Positions 24,076 through 35,095 of a stretch of 64,000 nucleotides of DNA are shown piece after piece. Origin of the DNA: Nymphaea colorata (taxonomy: Eukaryota > Streptophyta > Magnoliopsida > Nymphaeales > Nymphaeaceae); contig NC_045143.1 in the NCBI RefSeq assembly GCF_008831285.2, forward strand, positions 26,125,662 to 26,189,661. Reading direction: 5' to 3'. A program made the translations under genes and the position numbers. The notes beneath the pieces were generated by a model. That model did not search any database. It worked only from the letters and a program-made list of their open reading frames with translations, and was not told the DNA's origin. Position 1 is the first letter of the stretch. Every line of letters starts with the position of its first letter.

Positions 24076-25041
24076 TGGCCATATTCACATTCACCCACTT
24101 AACGGTTGAGAGAAAGGTGAAGAAAAAAAAAGTATAAACTAATACTAGATGACAAAAATACCCACTACTTTTTTTTCTTTAGTTTTCTTCGTCATTCATT
24201 ATAATGAATCAAATAGTCCTTATGAACGAGTAGAGTTACATTGAATAATCAGAGTCCCATTTAATTTTTTGCTATATATATAAAAATATAAAAGAGGATA
24301 TGATATGGCCAAAATGGACATAGCATACCTGCAACCCTCACTGCATGAGCCTCTGCCCCATGAACTATCACCAGATGAGAGCCCATAATATCATGGGGTG
24401 GAAAGACATTTGTATATATATATGTATGAGAGAGATCATGTGGGAGAAAGATTTTCCAATCACTTCAAGGTTCACGGTTTAAGGAGGTCAATGGACAGGT
24501 TTTGGAGCAGGGACTACCATGTGTTACAGGGACAGAGCCAAAAAATTTCATGAGAAGGGCCAATTAATGTTTCTAAATTTTGACTAATCAAAATATCATT
24601 TTTCAAAATTTTTATATAGGACAAGTGAAATTTACTAAAATTTACATACAATTTTTTTTAAAAAAAATTGAGGTGGGCCAGGGCCATGCGAGCCTCCCTT
24701 GGCTCCACCCCTGATGCCTAAAAAAAATTTCAAACACCACTAGGACAATCTCTTCTTCCAATGTATACAACAGTTATTGTGGTCACCTTAAGTAATACGT
24801 TAAAGTTCTGCAGCCTTCCTTTTGTGTTTGAAATTCTTCAAATGTTTGTGATTGTTATACCTAAGCTTAACAATTGGAAGATGCTACCACTTTAACTCCA
24901 GGTTCAGCCACGTCTTTCTTTTTTTTTTTGCAGAATTTTCAAATCCAAATGCTTCCCTTCATCAGCGGCCACCATAACTATGACTTCCGTTATAAATATC
25001 AACACATTTATCCTTAGTACAGCAACCTTTTAGTCCTCACC
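24074..25041 (+). promoter_or_regulatory. Shared 5' flank and promoter of AP2
   Basis: Matches the AP4 5' flank reversed (61,903-62,800) and the AP3 flank reversed (55,182-55,990). Landmarks: cattcacccacttaacggttgag (24,090), cattcattataatgaatc (24,193), the gatgagagcccataatatc..ggtgga block (24,375) and a ggtttaaggaggtcaatgg..gactaccatg block (24,477-24,525). TATA box TATAAATATC at 24,991-25,000, 51 bp before the ATG. About 24,530-24,720 is an insertion unique to this copy, with hAT-MITE-like text (cagggacagagcc...ggctccacccctg) whose ends form an inverted repeat. Confidence 0.65.
24519..24716. mobile_element. Probable hAT-like MITE in the AP2 upstream region
   Basis: Starts acagggacagagccaaaaa (about 24,528) and ends ccttggctccacccctgatg (about 24,697-24,716). 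CAGGGACAGAGCC and GGCTCCACCCCTG are imperfect inverted repeats of the CAGGGGCGGAGCC type used by a widespread plant hAT MITE group. It is absent from the AP3 and AP4 flanks. A clean target duplication was not identified, so the exact ends are uncertain by several bases. Confidence 0.6.
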
Positions 25042-26371
25042 ATGGCAACCTTCTTCTCCCCCTTAGCATTCAGCCTCCTCCTGCAGCTGCTCCTACTTGC
25101 AATACTGCCTAACCCTACCACAATCTTTGCTTCCAAACCTCTCAGCTTTTCTATAGACCTCATTCATTGAGACTCATCCCAGTCACCTCTCTATGAAATT
25201 TCATCCACTCTAGCTCAATGAGCTGAGCAGGCGGCTCTGCGCTTCATGTTGTGCTCCCACAGCATTGCTTCATGGTTTGCCAATACCACCAGCATGATCA
25301 ACAGCCCTGTGATGGCTGGTCCCGGTGAGCTTCTCATGAAACTCTCGCTGGTATCCCATCCAGCCTGTACTGGGCCATTATAGGCACTGGTAGTAACCTC
25401 ATATGGACAACATGCCACCATTGTGACAACTGCCATGTCAAAACACCAATGTTTGATACACTTCAGTCGTCCACCCACAAGAACCAGAGATGCTCCACCA
25501 GCTTCTGCACGGAACTGCATGTCCATCGTTGCACCAGCGACCAACTTTGCTGGTTCAGATATTCCTATAGAAACATTTCCAAAGTATAAAGAGTCCTATC
25601 CTCTGAGAAGCGCTTGTTTGACAATGGTGCCAAACCATCAAGCATGAAGGAATTGTCTTTGGTTGTGTTCATCGGAAGATAATCCTCATTTTGCCCTGCA
25701 TAAAGTTCCAGGCCTTGTTGGCCTTGGCCGTGGTCCTCTCTCTCTTGTTAAACAGATCGGCTCTTCCATTGACGACAAATTTGCTTACTGTCTTCCTCCA
25801 TATAGAAATGAAAACAATTCCGTGGGACAGCTCAAATTCGGCGACGATGCAGACTTTTCAGGCACAGATGAGGTTCAAGAGAGCCGATGGCATCAGATGG
25901 TGGTGAAGGCAGCTTTTATGTGACTCATCCTGACAAACATAAGTGTCGGGAACAGCAGACTCAACATACAATTTGCTGGTGCACAGATGACTGCATTGTT
26001 GGGAGATGCCAGATCGATCATCATAGACTTGGGTACCAGCCTGACTTTTCTTGCCAAAGATGTCTATGGTCAAGTGGCAAATGCAGTGGCCAATGTCATA
26101 AACCGTGAGCGCTTCTATCCTCCTGGCAAGATTTGCTATGTTACCATGTAGGGAACAATGGTGATCCATATGAAGGGTTGCCGGAGATGACCTTTCATTT
26201 CGCTAGTGCAGACTGGAAGCTGCCACCTTCAAATATCTTTGGAATGTTTAGAAGTGGAATCATCTGCTTACCATTAAAGATGGAGAGATGCCCATCTTTG
26301 GGAATATTGCACAGCAGAACATGCATGTAGTATGATCTGGGCTACAGACTGCTTTCTTTTGCACCAACTGA
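25042..26371 (+). pseudogene. AP2: CDR1-like aspartic protease pseudogene
   Basis: Starts with an intact ATG (25,042) and a hydrophobic signal peptide (LLLQLLLLAILP), then the CDR1-type prosegment IDLIH-DS. Stops occur at codon 43 (TGA at 25,168, where AP3 has CGA, Arg) and codon 60 (TGA at 25,219, again CGA in AP3), and there is a 1-bp deletion near 25,350. The first active-site motif is GTGSN: the catalytic Asp codon GAC has become GGC (25,383). The second motif reads IDLGTS instead of IDSGTT (26,026). The middle part is readable (VPGLVGLGRGPLSLVKQIGS, 25,690-25,760), then frames alternate. The C-terminus ends in SFAPTE, where arm I of the inverted duplication takes over a few codons before the expected stop. 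The gene would have encoded a secreted protease of about 440 residues. The catalytic loss and stops show long decay. Confidence 0.9.
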
Positions 26372-27287
26372 AAGTCCAACACGTAGAATGAATTGTTTAT
26401 CGTAGGAACAAAAGTTATAGACTTTTGTCACCTATAAGTAAGGGTTTTATTTGGTCATAATTGTGTGTCTCTGGTTATTGCACATTCAACTCTCTCCCTC
26501 CCCTCCTTGTGGATCTAAAAGTTAGAATCTTAAAAATGACACATTTTGTATATCTTTCATTATCTTTTCTCTTAGTTTGACCACATTTGATCATTTTGAG
26601 GTTTTTTTCTGTGTGAAACTGACAAGTCTAAAATAATGCCATGTTAATTCTTTTCAAATACGAGGTTGATGTTTTATTTTATTTGACTTCAAAGGTGGTG
26701 TTGCAAGGAACAATAGAGGGCATCTTAGATTAACTTGAAAGGGCAGTGCGGATACATATAAGGTAGTTTGGGGTATTTGCTACACTTTTTTTACACACGA
26801 GCCCTAATTTTACATTTGGTTTCTTCAGAGTTATCAAAGACTCAAAGGTGACATATTATTTGAAGTGATAATGTCATACACATTTACATTAGTTCTCTAT
26901 TTATTTATGTATTACATATAGCTATTTATCTATGTATTTATATGTAACTTTTAATGCATGTTTATTTATATTTTTATACACATGCTATCTTGCATATGCT
27001 GTGGTGGTCATCCTCCATAATGTCTCTACCATCTTTTACGAGTCACTTTTCTAATAGTGTGTCTTGTAAGTAATAGCTAAGTCAAAGAGAATATCAAGTG
27101 TTTTTAGTGAGTGCAGCTACAAAGCATTCTACATTTCAAGCATGCATTTTTACCATAGCTTCTGCCCATTTTGTTTTGGATATTCTTTTGTTGATTAATT
27201 CCTCTTGGTCTTTGAAAATGGGTGCAGTAGATTGTGGCTAACCTATGTAATCTTATAACTCTCTCTAACGATCTATATTCAGCCATT

Positions 27288-27453
27288 CAATATGGTTTCA
27301 AATCTGATATTTGGTCTCTTCTCTCTCGTTTTTTCCATGATGGCCAATATTTTTGTGTGATAATTGTACTAATTTTTTTAGTATAAGTTTTGGATATGGT
27401 TTGCAAATTGCTTATATGAGATGGCTGCACATCGTCCAGCATTCAAAGCTTTT
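27288..27453 (+). pseudogene. NEK-like protein kinase exon fragment (arm I)
   Basis: Two exon-like pieces. 27,288-27,322 reads QYGFKSDIWSL, the subdomain IX motif of a protein kinase. After a roughly 80-bp intron-like gap, 27,405-27,453 reads YEMAAHRPAFKAF and stops at a donor-like GTAAGA. The pair 'KSDIWSLG..CxYEMAAHxPAFKAF' is characteristic of the plant NIMA-related (NEK) kinases. The catalytic loop and N-lobe are not present nearby, so this is a captured or truncated fragment, not a kinase gene. Arm II holds the same pieces. Confidence 0.65.
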
Positions 27454-27544
27454 GTAAGACCTACTTTCTTTGATCCATTCCACATACTTTGTATTTATGA
27501 ATATATTTATTTGGAAATCAATACAATCTACTTATTTATGAAGA

Positions 27545-28829
27545 ATTTTATGACTTTGTAGTTTTCGATACGCCACCTTATACTGAACAACTTCAAGGCC
27601 TTCCTCCTGCAACACATGGGTAAGATGATTATTCAGTCTCATTACTATGTAGCACTGGTATGGATGTAAGAATTCCTCTTTGCTTATGTCTGTGCCCTAA
27701 TTGCTGCTCATGGAGCATCCAAGATCTTTTGGGCTTATAGCCTTTATACTGTCTATTGCCTTCTTGCTATTTTTAGTAACCTTACTTGGTCTACTTAATC
27801 CGTTCTCTCGATATTATCTTGGTATATATTCTATTGGGTTAATGTTGATTTTATTTCTAGAATGTTGTTACAGGTGGCCAATTTACTCAACAAGTAGAGT
27901 GTATTGGTGAAATTATAAGTATAATTCTTAAGAATGATGGCACACCTATAGCTATTGGAAACAAGTTACATGTCACAGGTGTAATCTACTTACTACTTAG
28001 TATAGTTGTTGAAACACATAGTTGTTGTTTGAGACATGGTGCATTTGCAAAGAGCTGCCTCCCTTTAATGTAACAATATATATTCTCATGATTTGATTTG
28101 TAAACTACTTTGCTTCTAATACCTTAAGACTGTAACAGTTTGAATTTCCGAATTTCCTCCTTTTCTTTGTAGTTTCATCAGTATCAAGTCAATTTTAGTA
28201 GGAACTTGCATTTTGTCCCTTGATGGCACGAAGCTGGTTTTGACTTAGTTGATCATGAGTTAATTTTTCTTCCAGAGAACATCTGAGTCATCCCATCAGG
28301 TCTGAACTAGTTATGGTCCTATCAGGCACTGCAGATGTGGATGTCAGCAAGGAGCAGAGAGTTAATCAAGATCTAGACTTGACGGCCATGATTGATTCAC
28401 AGAAGCTTGTCCTTTCTAAGGTGCATGCTAGATTAGTTTCTTCCTCTTATAGAAGCTTGTCCTATTGATTGAGGCTGGTTAGTTTCTTTGTGCTGAAAAC
28501 TGACCTATTCTTTGATCTTGGATCTTGTTGGCAGAAGTTGATGTGGAAATCAAGAAACTTACTGCCCACCCAATATTGTTGAAGGAAACCCATGCTTGGA
28601 TTACATCAAATGCATCACATTTTCCATGGCTGGGAACTTGGAAGTAGAACGGGAGGAATGGTGGAAACAAGTAAATTTTAACGATTCTTTCTTTTATAAA
28701 TGCATTCTCAACAGACTTGATAGGGATGTCCAATCTGAATCTGCCGTTATCCATGTAAATTTTCAAATTGACATTGATTTGTCAAGTTTTCTCAACACGG
28801 GCACGACATTGGATAAAAGCTCGAAATGA
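27545..28829 (+). pseudogene. Unrecognised exon-like segments (arm I)
   Basis: Several pieces with protein-like content next to plausible splice sites: EFYDFVVFDTPPYTEQLQ (27,548-27,611, then GTAAGA); GQFTQQVECIGEII to KNDGTPIAIGNKLHVTG (about 27,872-27,978, preceded by gttacag and followed by gtgtaa); DVDVSKEQRVNQDLDLTAM (28,335-28,420, flanked by gcag and aag/gtgc); and an 80-codon open frame (28,596-28,829, DYIKCITFSMAGNLEVEREE). I do not recognise the parent gene or genes. The order, splice borders and survival in both arms argue for pieces of real genes rather than chance frames. Confidence 0.45.
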
Positions 28830-28991
28830 CCAGTCCGTGCACTTATAAAATGGTGGCAGGTGATCTGTGGCTAGCTAAACGTTTTTGGCCACACTGCAAA
28901 GGGCAAGGATGAGTATTGGTCTTTTGCAAGTTGGCAATAAACTTAATTGCAACGACAAAAGGCGTTGCCAATAGCTTGTCTTTATTGTTGT

Positions 28992-29175
28992 GGTTGTATT
29001 TGTTTCACCAGGGACCAGATCAGGTCGAAACTCCCCCACCCCTCCGACCTTAAATCTATCATTTTTAATATACGTGGATTTAAGATCCATGCTACATAAA
29101 TCTTTAGTTTGTTTAAGCTGAGGATCTATTAAAGCATATCTTTTAATGCTACATCGAACTATCAAACACAACTTA
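28992..29175. mobile_element. Tourist-like MITE
   Basis: Left end GGTTGTATTTGTTTCACC (28,992) and right end CTATCAAACACAAC, followed by TTA (29,173-29,175). It resembles the MITE at 57,864-58,065 over its whole length, including the central 'cccccaccc..ccgacct' and 'ttaaatc' blocks. TTA-type target duplication is expected for PIF/Harbinger elements; the left TTA is not preserved. Arm II of the inverted duplication retains only about the first 35 bp. Confidence 0.6.
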
Positions 29176-29460
29176 AAGTACAAAAGAGGATCGAATCAAT
29201 CTCTCAAACCATCCGGACATAAGTACACTACCACAATTTTCTTTGTCACTTTCGATGCAAACTCTGCTGGGAGTTAGGCTGCTGTCCCTTTAGTAGAAAG
29301 AATAAGTAATGAATCTACATCGAAGAGTAACTTTGTCAATATTACTTGAACATCTCCTTCCTGATGATCGGGGGTGCTCACGCACTATTTTCTTTGTCTT
29401 TATATGTTTTTTTTATGAATATCCTATTGATAATGATTTTGTTTTTTTCAACTACAGCAG
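29176..29460. other. Short non-coding stretch
   Basis: AT-rich, nothing recognised. Confidence 0.4.
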
Positions 29461-30106
29461 TACATTATAATAACCTTCGTACATGTGGAAAAGAACATGT
29501 ACGATAACAATCACCAGGTGCAAGAAAATGTGGATGAAGTTGGTGCTATGACTATGAGGTAGCTAGATGACAAAATCATGAAATGTCTGATAATTAATTG
29601 ATATAATTCTTTTTCTAAATCTTAAACGAAAAAAATATGGTATCAATTAAACATTGGCATTATTTGGGTCAAATGACTGAAAATTAATAAAGTGCTTATT
29701 TGGTAATTAATGATAGCTGGGCCCAATAGCATTCGGCCGACCTTGTATTTTGCATTAAGACAGAACCAATTAAAATTAAAATATAGAGATCTTCCCTAAT
29801 GACAGAGCCTATTCTGTATAAGGTCACCCACAATTGCAGGTTCATTCAAATTCAATTGAATCATCTTGTGTGATGGTAAGTCCCATGGTGGGGCTACAAG
29901 ATGGCTGGTGACGCACAAACTTTAGTTATGTTCATGTTAATAACTTCATACATTTCCGGCAGCTACTTCTGCAGTAAAGTGGTTATTTTGTTATTTTGTA
30001 TAATTAAAAACTGCTTTCAAAAGACCGTGCTCAAACAACTGGTCAACGCAAATGCACTGTGATGGTTTTTATCCACACAAAACAAAAAAATAGCAGATTT
30101 CAATTC

Positions 30107-30145
<39 letters not shown>

Positions 30146-30620
30146 CATATGTTGTACTTGTAAGTTTTAGTTACCAGAAATTAATTGTATCGGTTTGTCC
30201 TAATTGGATGCAAGGGCCAGTTAATGGAGAAAAATTCGGCTGACTTTTCTTTGAATCTCAGGAATGACTTTTCTTAAACAATGATGACATGCTTTCAGTT
30301 TCCAGTCGACCTGGTCGGATCAGGAGCAATGTGCTATACTAGTGCAAGAATGGAACTTGAAGCACTATGTATGCCAGGTGAAGGACATTTGACTCTACTC
30401 ACATGGGCATGGGCATTATGGAAAGCCGGATCTAAAATTAGTGTCTTGTATGGTCTTATGCATGAAAAATTATGCATGTAGGTGCTTAATAACCAAAATA
30501 ACATGTCTAAGTAAAAAAAAAAGACTTTTAGAAGGACAAAAAAGGATTTATGAAAAAGTAAATATTCCAAAATATACACTTCTTTATAAAAATAAAAATA
30601 AAAAATATTCCAACCCTGCA
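29460..30620 (+). repeat. Dispersed repeat R, copy D
   Basis: 29,525-29,890 matches A (2,040-2,330: aagaaaatgtggatgaag, ctagatgayaaaatc, attaaacatt) and C. 29,950-30,250 matches the 'aactgcc..catggtcaag' zone (2,600-2,700) and the '..cttgaatc' zone of C (22,030). 30,320-30,600 matches B (18,290-18,560), including 'aaaatgtac' and 'cttctttataaaaa'. TA microsatellite at 30,109-30,142. Confidence 0.6.
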
Positions 30621-30699
30621 CCGACCTACACGATCCAATATCATTGGACATGCATAGGGGTGTAAAAAGGGAGGCCCAGGCAATCGCCAAAAAGAACTC

Positions 30700-31018
30700 T
30701 TGGGACTAGGAATAAGATTATTTAATAAAATATAGAACTCTGCATTTCAATTATAATTTGATCAAATATCGGGCCGATAACAAAATGTTAAATGATTGTT
30801 CCAGCTAAGTTTTGATTCTTTTAACCTAGCAGAGGTTTCGCCACCACCAAAAATTTGTCGGTTAATAATATTTGTGGGTCTTGCATGTGAAACCAAGTCC
30901 TTCTCAACCCAATCTGGAACCTTTCACAGTCTTAAGATTGGATAAAATTCACCCAGTGCGTGACTTTTGTAAACATAAGATATTGCCAGTGGCCATACAA
31001 TGCCTGCTAATAAAAAAG
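30700..31018 (+). repeat. Dispersed repeat S, copy 2
   Basis: Matches 56,265-56,460 reversed, including caccaccaaaaatttgtcggttaataatattt (30,840) and the gaacctttcacagtcttaa block, and matches 23,900-24,010. No gene. Confidence 0.55.
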
Positions 31019-31021
31019 ACT

Positions 31022-31440
31022 TCATCTTTTTTTCTTGAGAAAGAACACCCAACTCATCCATGATTTGTCATCTTTTAACAGGAGAAAGTATATGAAAATA
31101 AAGTTGGAAACAGCAGGAGCCTCGGCCTGAACCAAGTTGAAGCAATATTGGATTTTTATTTCAGATTTAGGAAATGATTGTTCAGTCATCTTTGCGTAAT
31201 TGCATGTCTCACATACTGGAAAATTGTAGACGAGCTTAAGAAACACAGTTTTGAGAATTAGATCAGACAAATGACCCAACCTATAGTGCCATCGGAGTGA
31301 TTCTTCATTCTTCTTGTCAGCTGGAAGTGCCTTGTTTGTGTTCAAGTTAATGTAGTAGATAGAGCCCATCTCTCTCATAACAATCACCAAGCCTCATCTG
31401 GGGTTTCTGGTCCAGCAGAATGACCTTCTTCTTGGAGGAA
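31022..31440 (-). pseudogene. Copia retrotransposon fragment (pre-integrase region)
   Basis: A minus-strand open frame of 122 codons contains SLRWHYRLGHLSDLILK and VCETCNYAKMTEQSFP. This is the His-His...Cys-x2-Cys zinc-binding pre-integrase module that precedes the Copia integrase core. Upstream in the same strand is a weak protease/integrase linker. The protein runs out into unrelated sequence, with no integrase core. It lies head to head with the Copia element that starts just downstream on the plus strand and is a separate insertion. Confidence 0.75.
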
Positions 31441-31686
31441 ATATTGAGAAATTTCTGTAACATAGAGCTGTGCTAGATTTATTAACAATGATAAGATCTA
31501 TGGAACAGATACGATCAGGATCAGTTACAAAGTACAGGGTACGGTTTCCAAACCTCGAGAGCTATCTAAAACTGACCAATCTTCTCTAAATGAGAAAGAA
31601 ATCATTTCTCCTATCTTCTTCTATAATTCTGCCCAAATCTGTCGTGTAAATCAAGATCCTAAAATCAAGGATCTAAATTGTATAAA

Positions 31687-31823
31687 GTGACTATAAATAT
31701 TTGTACTCTCTCTGTGTGGTTATAGAATAGAAGAGAGAGTCTTTGTGTGGATGTAGGCTGATTTTAGCCGAACCACGTTACACCTGTGTGTCCATCTTTT
31801 CTTCTAAATTGATATAAGAGCCT
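31687..31823 (+). promoter_or_regulatory. Copia-2 LTR promoter and primer-binding-like site
   Basis: TATA-like CTATAAATAT at 31,691-31,700. Probable LTR end near 31,810, followed by tgatataagagcc (about 31,811-31,823). This is close to the TGGTATCAGAGC initiator-tRNA-Met primer site used by most plant Copia elements, with two changes. Confidence 0.55.
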
Positions 31824-32039
31824 GCAACTGCTTTCACCGTGGTCTCCTGTATCCTGCATCTTTCTAGAGCTACGCTTCACCTGTCTAGTGGATATGCATT
31901 GTTTGATGCTGGCACCATCGTTTTCCAGCCACTCTCTCTGCTGCGTCTGTTGCGTCTCCTGTTCCTCTTCCTACATCCACAGTTTTTTGCATAACAAGGG
32001 AAACCACAGAGCAGCTTGCAGTTTCATGCTCTTTTTTTT

Positions 32040-32420
32040 TTGGTGAGCAAGTGAAAGCCACCAAGGCCTCCACCGAGGAGCGCACTATTTCACCGAGGAG
32101 CATGCTGCTCCTTTTAGTGTTTGAACAAGGGTCTGGCACCGAGTGTGTTGTTTCCTGCCTTCATCGAGGCACGTGCCTTACTTTTGGAGTGTGTTTTTTC
32201 CTGCCTTCACCGAGGCACATGCCTTCTTTTTTGTCTAAGGAAGGCCACACTCTTTCCAGCCTTCGCCGAGGAGCATGTTGTTGACTTCTTTTTCTTTGTC
32301 TCAACAAGGGAAGGTCATGCTGTTTCCAGCCCTCACCAAGGGAAGCGCTGTTTCCTTTTGTGTTCACATGTTCACCGAGAAGCGTGCTCACAAGGGAGTG
32401 CCACCGAGACCTATGTGCCC
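32040..32420 (+). repeat. Degenerate short repeats in the Copia-2 leader
   Basis: At least eight copies of a 'caccgagg(a/c)' phrase (near 32,070, 32,090, 32,137, 32,164, 32,205, 32,264, 32,371 and 32,400), several followed by agcrtgct or cacrtgcctt. The region lies between the primer-binding site and the gag start. Short open frames on both strands reflect the repeat periodicity and are not genes. Confidence 0.65.
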
Positions 32421-32530
32421 CTTCAGTCATCCAATCCACCTCCTCAGTCGCCTTTTTTGTATATCAGACACAAATCGTATTGACTGTGCTTGTCAGCTGT
32501 TGATTGAACGAGTGAGAAATTTTTAGTATA

Positions 32531-33510
32531 ATATGGCTGCATTGTCCTCTTCTAACACTCCTCGCACTCCTACTCCACCAGGTACACAATGGAATGCTTT
32601 CTCAAGTTTGGTTTCAGTCAAGCTTGATCGATCAAATTATCTTCTCTGGCGTTCTCAAATTGAAAGTGTTATGAAAAGTTAAAATTTGATCAAGTATGTT
32701 AATGGAAAATGTTCTGCTCCACCTGAATTTCTTGATGAAGCACATACACAAGAAAATACTGCTTATGGTTTATGGTATCATGAAGACCAACTTGCACTAA
32801 GTTGGATCAAAGTCACTATGACTCAACCAGTCATGTCACAACCGGTTCGTGTTGGCACGGCTATAGATGCTTGGTTCATCCTTGTAAAATAGTATGCCTC
32901 ACAAAATAATCTTCGTATTATTCAGCTGAAAAGAGAATTCCAAAACATAAAAAAGGGAGGAATGCCTATGACTGAATGCCTTCAACATATTAGTTTCTGA
33001 CATGATTCTCTTAGCAGAGTGCAGCACTTTGTCTCAAATACAGACCTTGTTCTCTATACCTTGAATGGACTGAATTCTGAATATGAATCTTTTATTACCA
33101 CTGTTACTGCATTCAAAGATCTGCCTTCATGGTCTGAATTATATGATATGTTAATTACTCAAGAGCGACGACTTGGAATGCTTTCTTCATCCTTGATGGC
33201 TCAGGTTGAAGCCACTGCCACTACCTTTATTGCTGAACAAGGGCATGGGCACGCTTTTATTACAGACCAAGGGTGTGGGTGTGCTTTTATTACTGACCAA
33301 GGGCATGGGCATGGCAACTATAATGGGGGTAGGGGTAGAGGCCGTAATGGAGGAAGAGGAAACTATGGAAAAAATAATAATACTAACAAGTCCAGCCAAG
33401 GAGTAACTTGTCAATATTTTGGTAGAAGAAATCATACAGCTCGACAATGTTATGATATTCCAAAAGCGTTCTTGGCCATGGCTCTCAACATGGGGAAATC
33501 TGATAATGCA
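32531..33510 (+). pseudogene. Copia-2 gag remnant
   Basis: Starts near 32,532 (ATGGCTGCATTG) and reads through stops at about 32,680, 32,890 and 32,998. It shows the plant Copia gag (UBN2-type) pattern: VKLDRSNYLLWRSQIESV, then LKREFQNIKKGG, and in the 226-codon frame 33,019-33,699 VLYTLNGLNSEYESFIT. It ends with a Gly/Arg-rich segment and a zinc-knuckle remnant CQYFGRRNHTARQCY (CCHC-type, with the second Cys changed to Phe-Gly). Gag packages the element RNA. A triplicated GHGHAFITDQG-like block (33,235-33,320) is a local tandem expansion. Confidence 0.75.
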
Positions 33511-33539
33511 TCTAGTAGCCGAGAAAATGTCAGCAATAC

Positions 33540-34060
33540 TCAAGACTCAGCCTGGTATCCAGACACAGGTGCCTCCCACCATATGACAAATTCAGAACAA
33601 GATAAAGTTATGCAAGGTAAAGTTCCCTATCATGGTTTTAATTCTATTATAGTTGGCAATGGTAGTAAGATGCAAATTAAAAATACAGGGAACGTGTAAC
33701 TACCTAGGAAGACGTCATCCTTTGTTTTGAAAAATGTGTTGCATGCTCCTAAAGCACACAAGAATCTTATGTCAGTAGCAAGGTTCACCAAAGACAACCA
33801 ATGCTCTATTGAATTTTCCTCTAATGGTGTTATTGTTAAGAATATGAAAACGAGCAAGATTCTTCACACAGGGCCGCTTGAGAAAGGAGGACTCTATAGA
33901 TGGACGAGAGAAAAGAAGGACTCTACTGGCGATCCTATCAGTGTTGGAGATGACGATCAATAAAAGACTGCTAATACTTCTTTGGTTTCTCAAAATTCTT
34001 ACTCAGACATTTAGTTATGGCATTTGCGTCTAGGACATGCTCACTTTCAGATTGGGCATT
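33540..34060 (+). pseudogene. Copia-2 protease and start of integrase
   Basis: AWYPDTGASHHMTN (33,550-33,590) contains the retropepsin motif (DTGA). It continues with VLHAPKAHKNLMSVARFT (33,735-33,790) and the pre-integrase start LWHLRLGHAH (about 34,015-34,045), where homology ends. Stops are at 33,697 and 33,961. In a live element this enzyme cleaves the Gag-Pol polyprotein. Confidence 0.75.
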
Positions 34061-34690
34061 AGTGCACAAAACAAATGTTCAGTCCAAAGAATTAAAATAT
34101 TTATGAAGGTTTGTATAACAGCAGGAACACTTTGTGAGTGTTGCATGAATTTGCCCTAAAAATTGGGTCTGATTCAAGAATTATTAATTATATTGCTCCA
34201 TGAATCTATCCCAATTTTTGAAAGGATTCATGACACAATCATAAAATGTTCACTTAGCCAAACGAGTCCTGCAGGCCTACCTGTTGAAGATAATGTCTCT
34301 CTGTCAAGACCAGAAGTTCTTTTTTCTTTGGAGAACTGGAGGGATTGCCGACATCATGCTTGGCCTGTCCTGACCGGCCAAACACTAACACAGCAGCAGA
34401 TCCAAGAAACTAAACTGGGTCCTTTGATGGTTCAACCTTTGCTTGATTTTTAGATAAATATCTTTGTCATGACAACCATTGCTTTATTTGATGTTTCTCA
34501 TTTGCTTTCAAGGTGAGCATATTCCCAACCTCATGGCCCCCAGGTTCCTACAAAATAACACAATTTATAAATGTCTATAGATGACCACTCACAAAGCCCC
34601 TCAACTCGACCTGACTCTCACCAGCCCCTCAACTCGACCAGTTATGCTATGTTCATCGAAGTAAGCCTGTTTCTGTTTGACTTTGTAACT
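34061..34690. other. Repeat remnants
   Basis: 34,110-34,270 resembles the small MITE at 38,962 (actttgtgagtgttkcat..gattcat). 34,285-34,450 is a diverged copy of repeat T (aagaaactaaactgggtcc). 34,570-34,690 repeats 'agcccctcaactcgacc' twice (34,597 and 34,623). No gene. Confidence 0.45.
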
Positions 34691-35095
34691 TTTTGACAAG
34701 CTACGCTATGCCCCTCAAGGTAAAGTCTTTTGTGTAACCTGCGCTGAGGCTTTTAAATTCTCTTAGATGGAACATGTTAAGAACAATATTCTGTTTTTAA
34801 AAATACAAAATATAAAAGCATCATATTCTTTTTTCAATAAAAGTAACATCGCTTCAATTAATGCCTTCTTTATAGCACAAAGTTTTAATCAAGGAATTAA
34901 ACATTAAGCAAGTACTATATGTTCTGAATTTTAGCCACATTCACATGATGCCATATTCGACAGTGATCCCAAAATCAGTTCCAAACATGTGTCAGAGATT
35001 CGAAAATATGTCGCTAGATACTACAGTCACGATTACTTATTAGAGACAGAATTGTGAGTACTAGCGACTTTTATATGTATTGTGAGAAGTCGGAG
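34690..35095 (-). repeat. Repeat U, partial reversed copy
   Basis: The reverse complement matches 16,320-16,740 and the 'cagtcgctaata' zone near 16,010-16,060, with the middle missing. It contains one unit of the 51-bp repeat that is arrayed at 16,353. Confidence 0.55.

Larger units (their letters stand above)
26372..29022 (+). repeat. Arm I of a large inverted duplication
   Basis: The reverse complement of 39,707-46,362 matches this segment end to end once three insertions in arm II are removed (MITE 39,928-40,222, Copia 40,292-43,604, 371-bp element 45,583-45,953). Landmarks: aattgtttat..aacaaaagttatagacttttgtcacctataagta (26,390/46,315), tgtgtctctac (27,020/45,330), ggccaatttactcaacaag (27,876/44,466), ggcattgc... 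(28,960/39,765). The arms diverge by many single-base changes and small indels. The segment carries exon-like pieces from at least one kinase gene and from unrecognised sequence. Confidence 0.85.
31441..34060 (+). mobile_element. Copia retrotransposon, 3'-truncated (Copia-2)
   Basis: Order on the plus strand: probable LTR (about 31,450-31,810) with TATA box, a primer-binding-like site, a long leader with GAGG-type repeats, gag, zinc knuckle and protease, then loss of sequence inside the pre-integrase region near 34,060. No integrase, reverse transcriptase or 3' LTR follows. The 5' LTR start is uncertain because there is no second LTR for comparison. Confidence 0.75.

Noticed and set aside
27701-27910. 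69-residue hydrophobic frame resembling a small membrane protein, with a twin at 44,443-44,646
   Set aside because: It falls in an intron-like interval between exon-like pieces; its survival in both arms follows from the duplication, not from selection that I can demonstrate.
32161-32483. Several overlapping frames of 80-120 codons in the Copia-2 leader
   Set aside because: Caused by the periodic caccgagg repeats; not conserved in sense and lying between the primer-binding site and gag.
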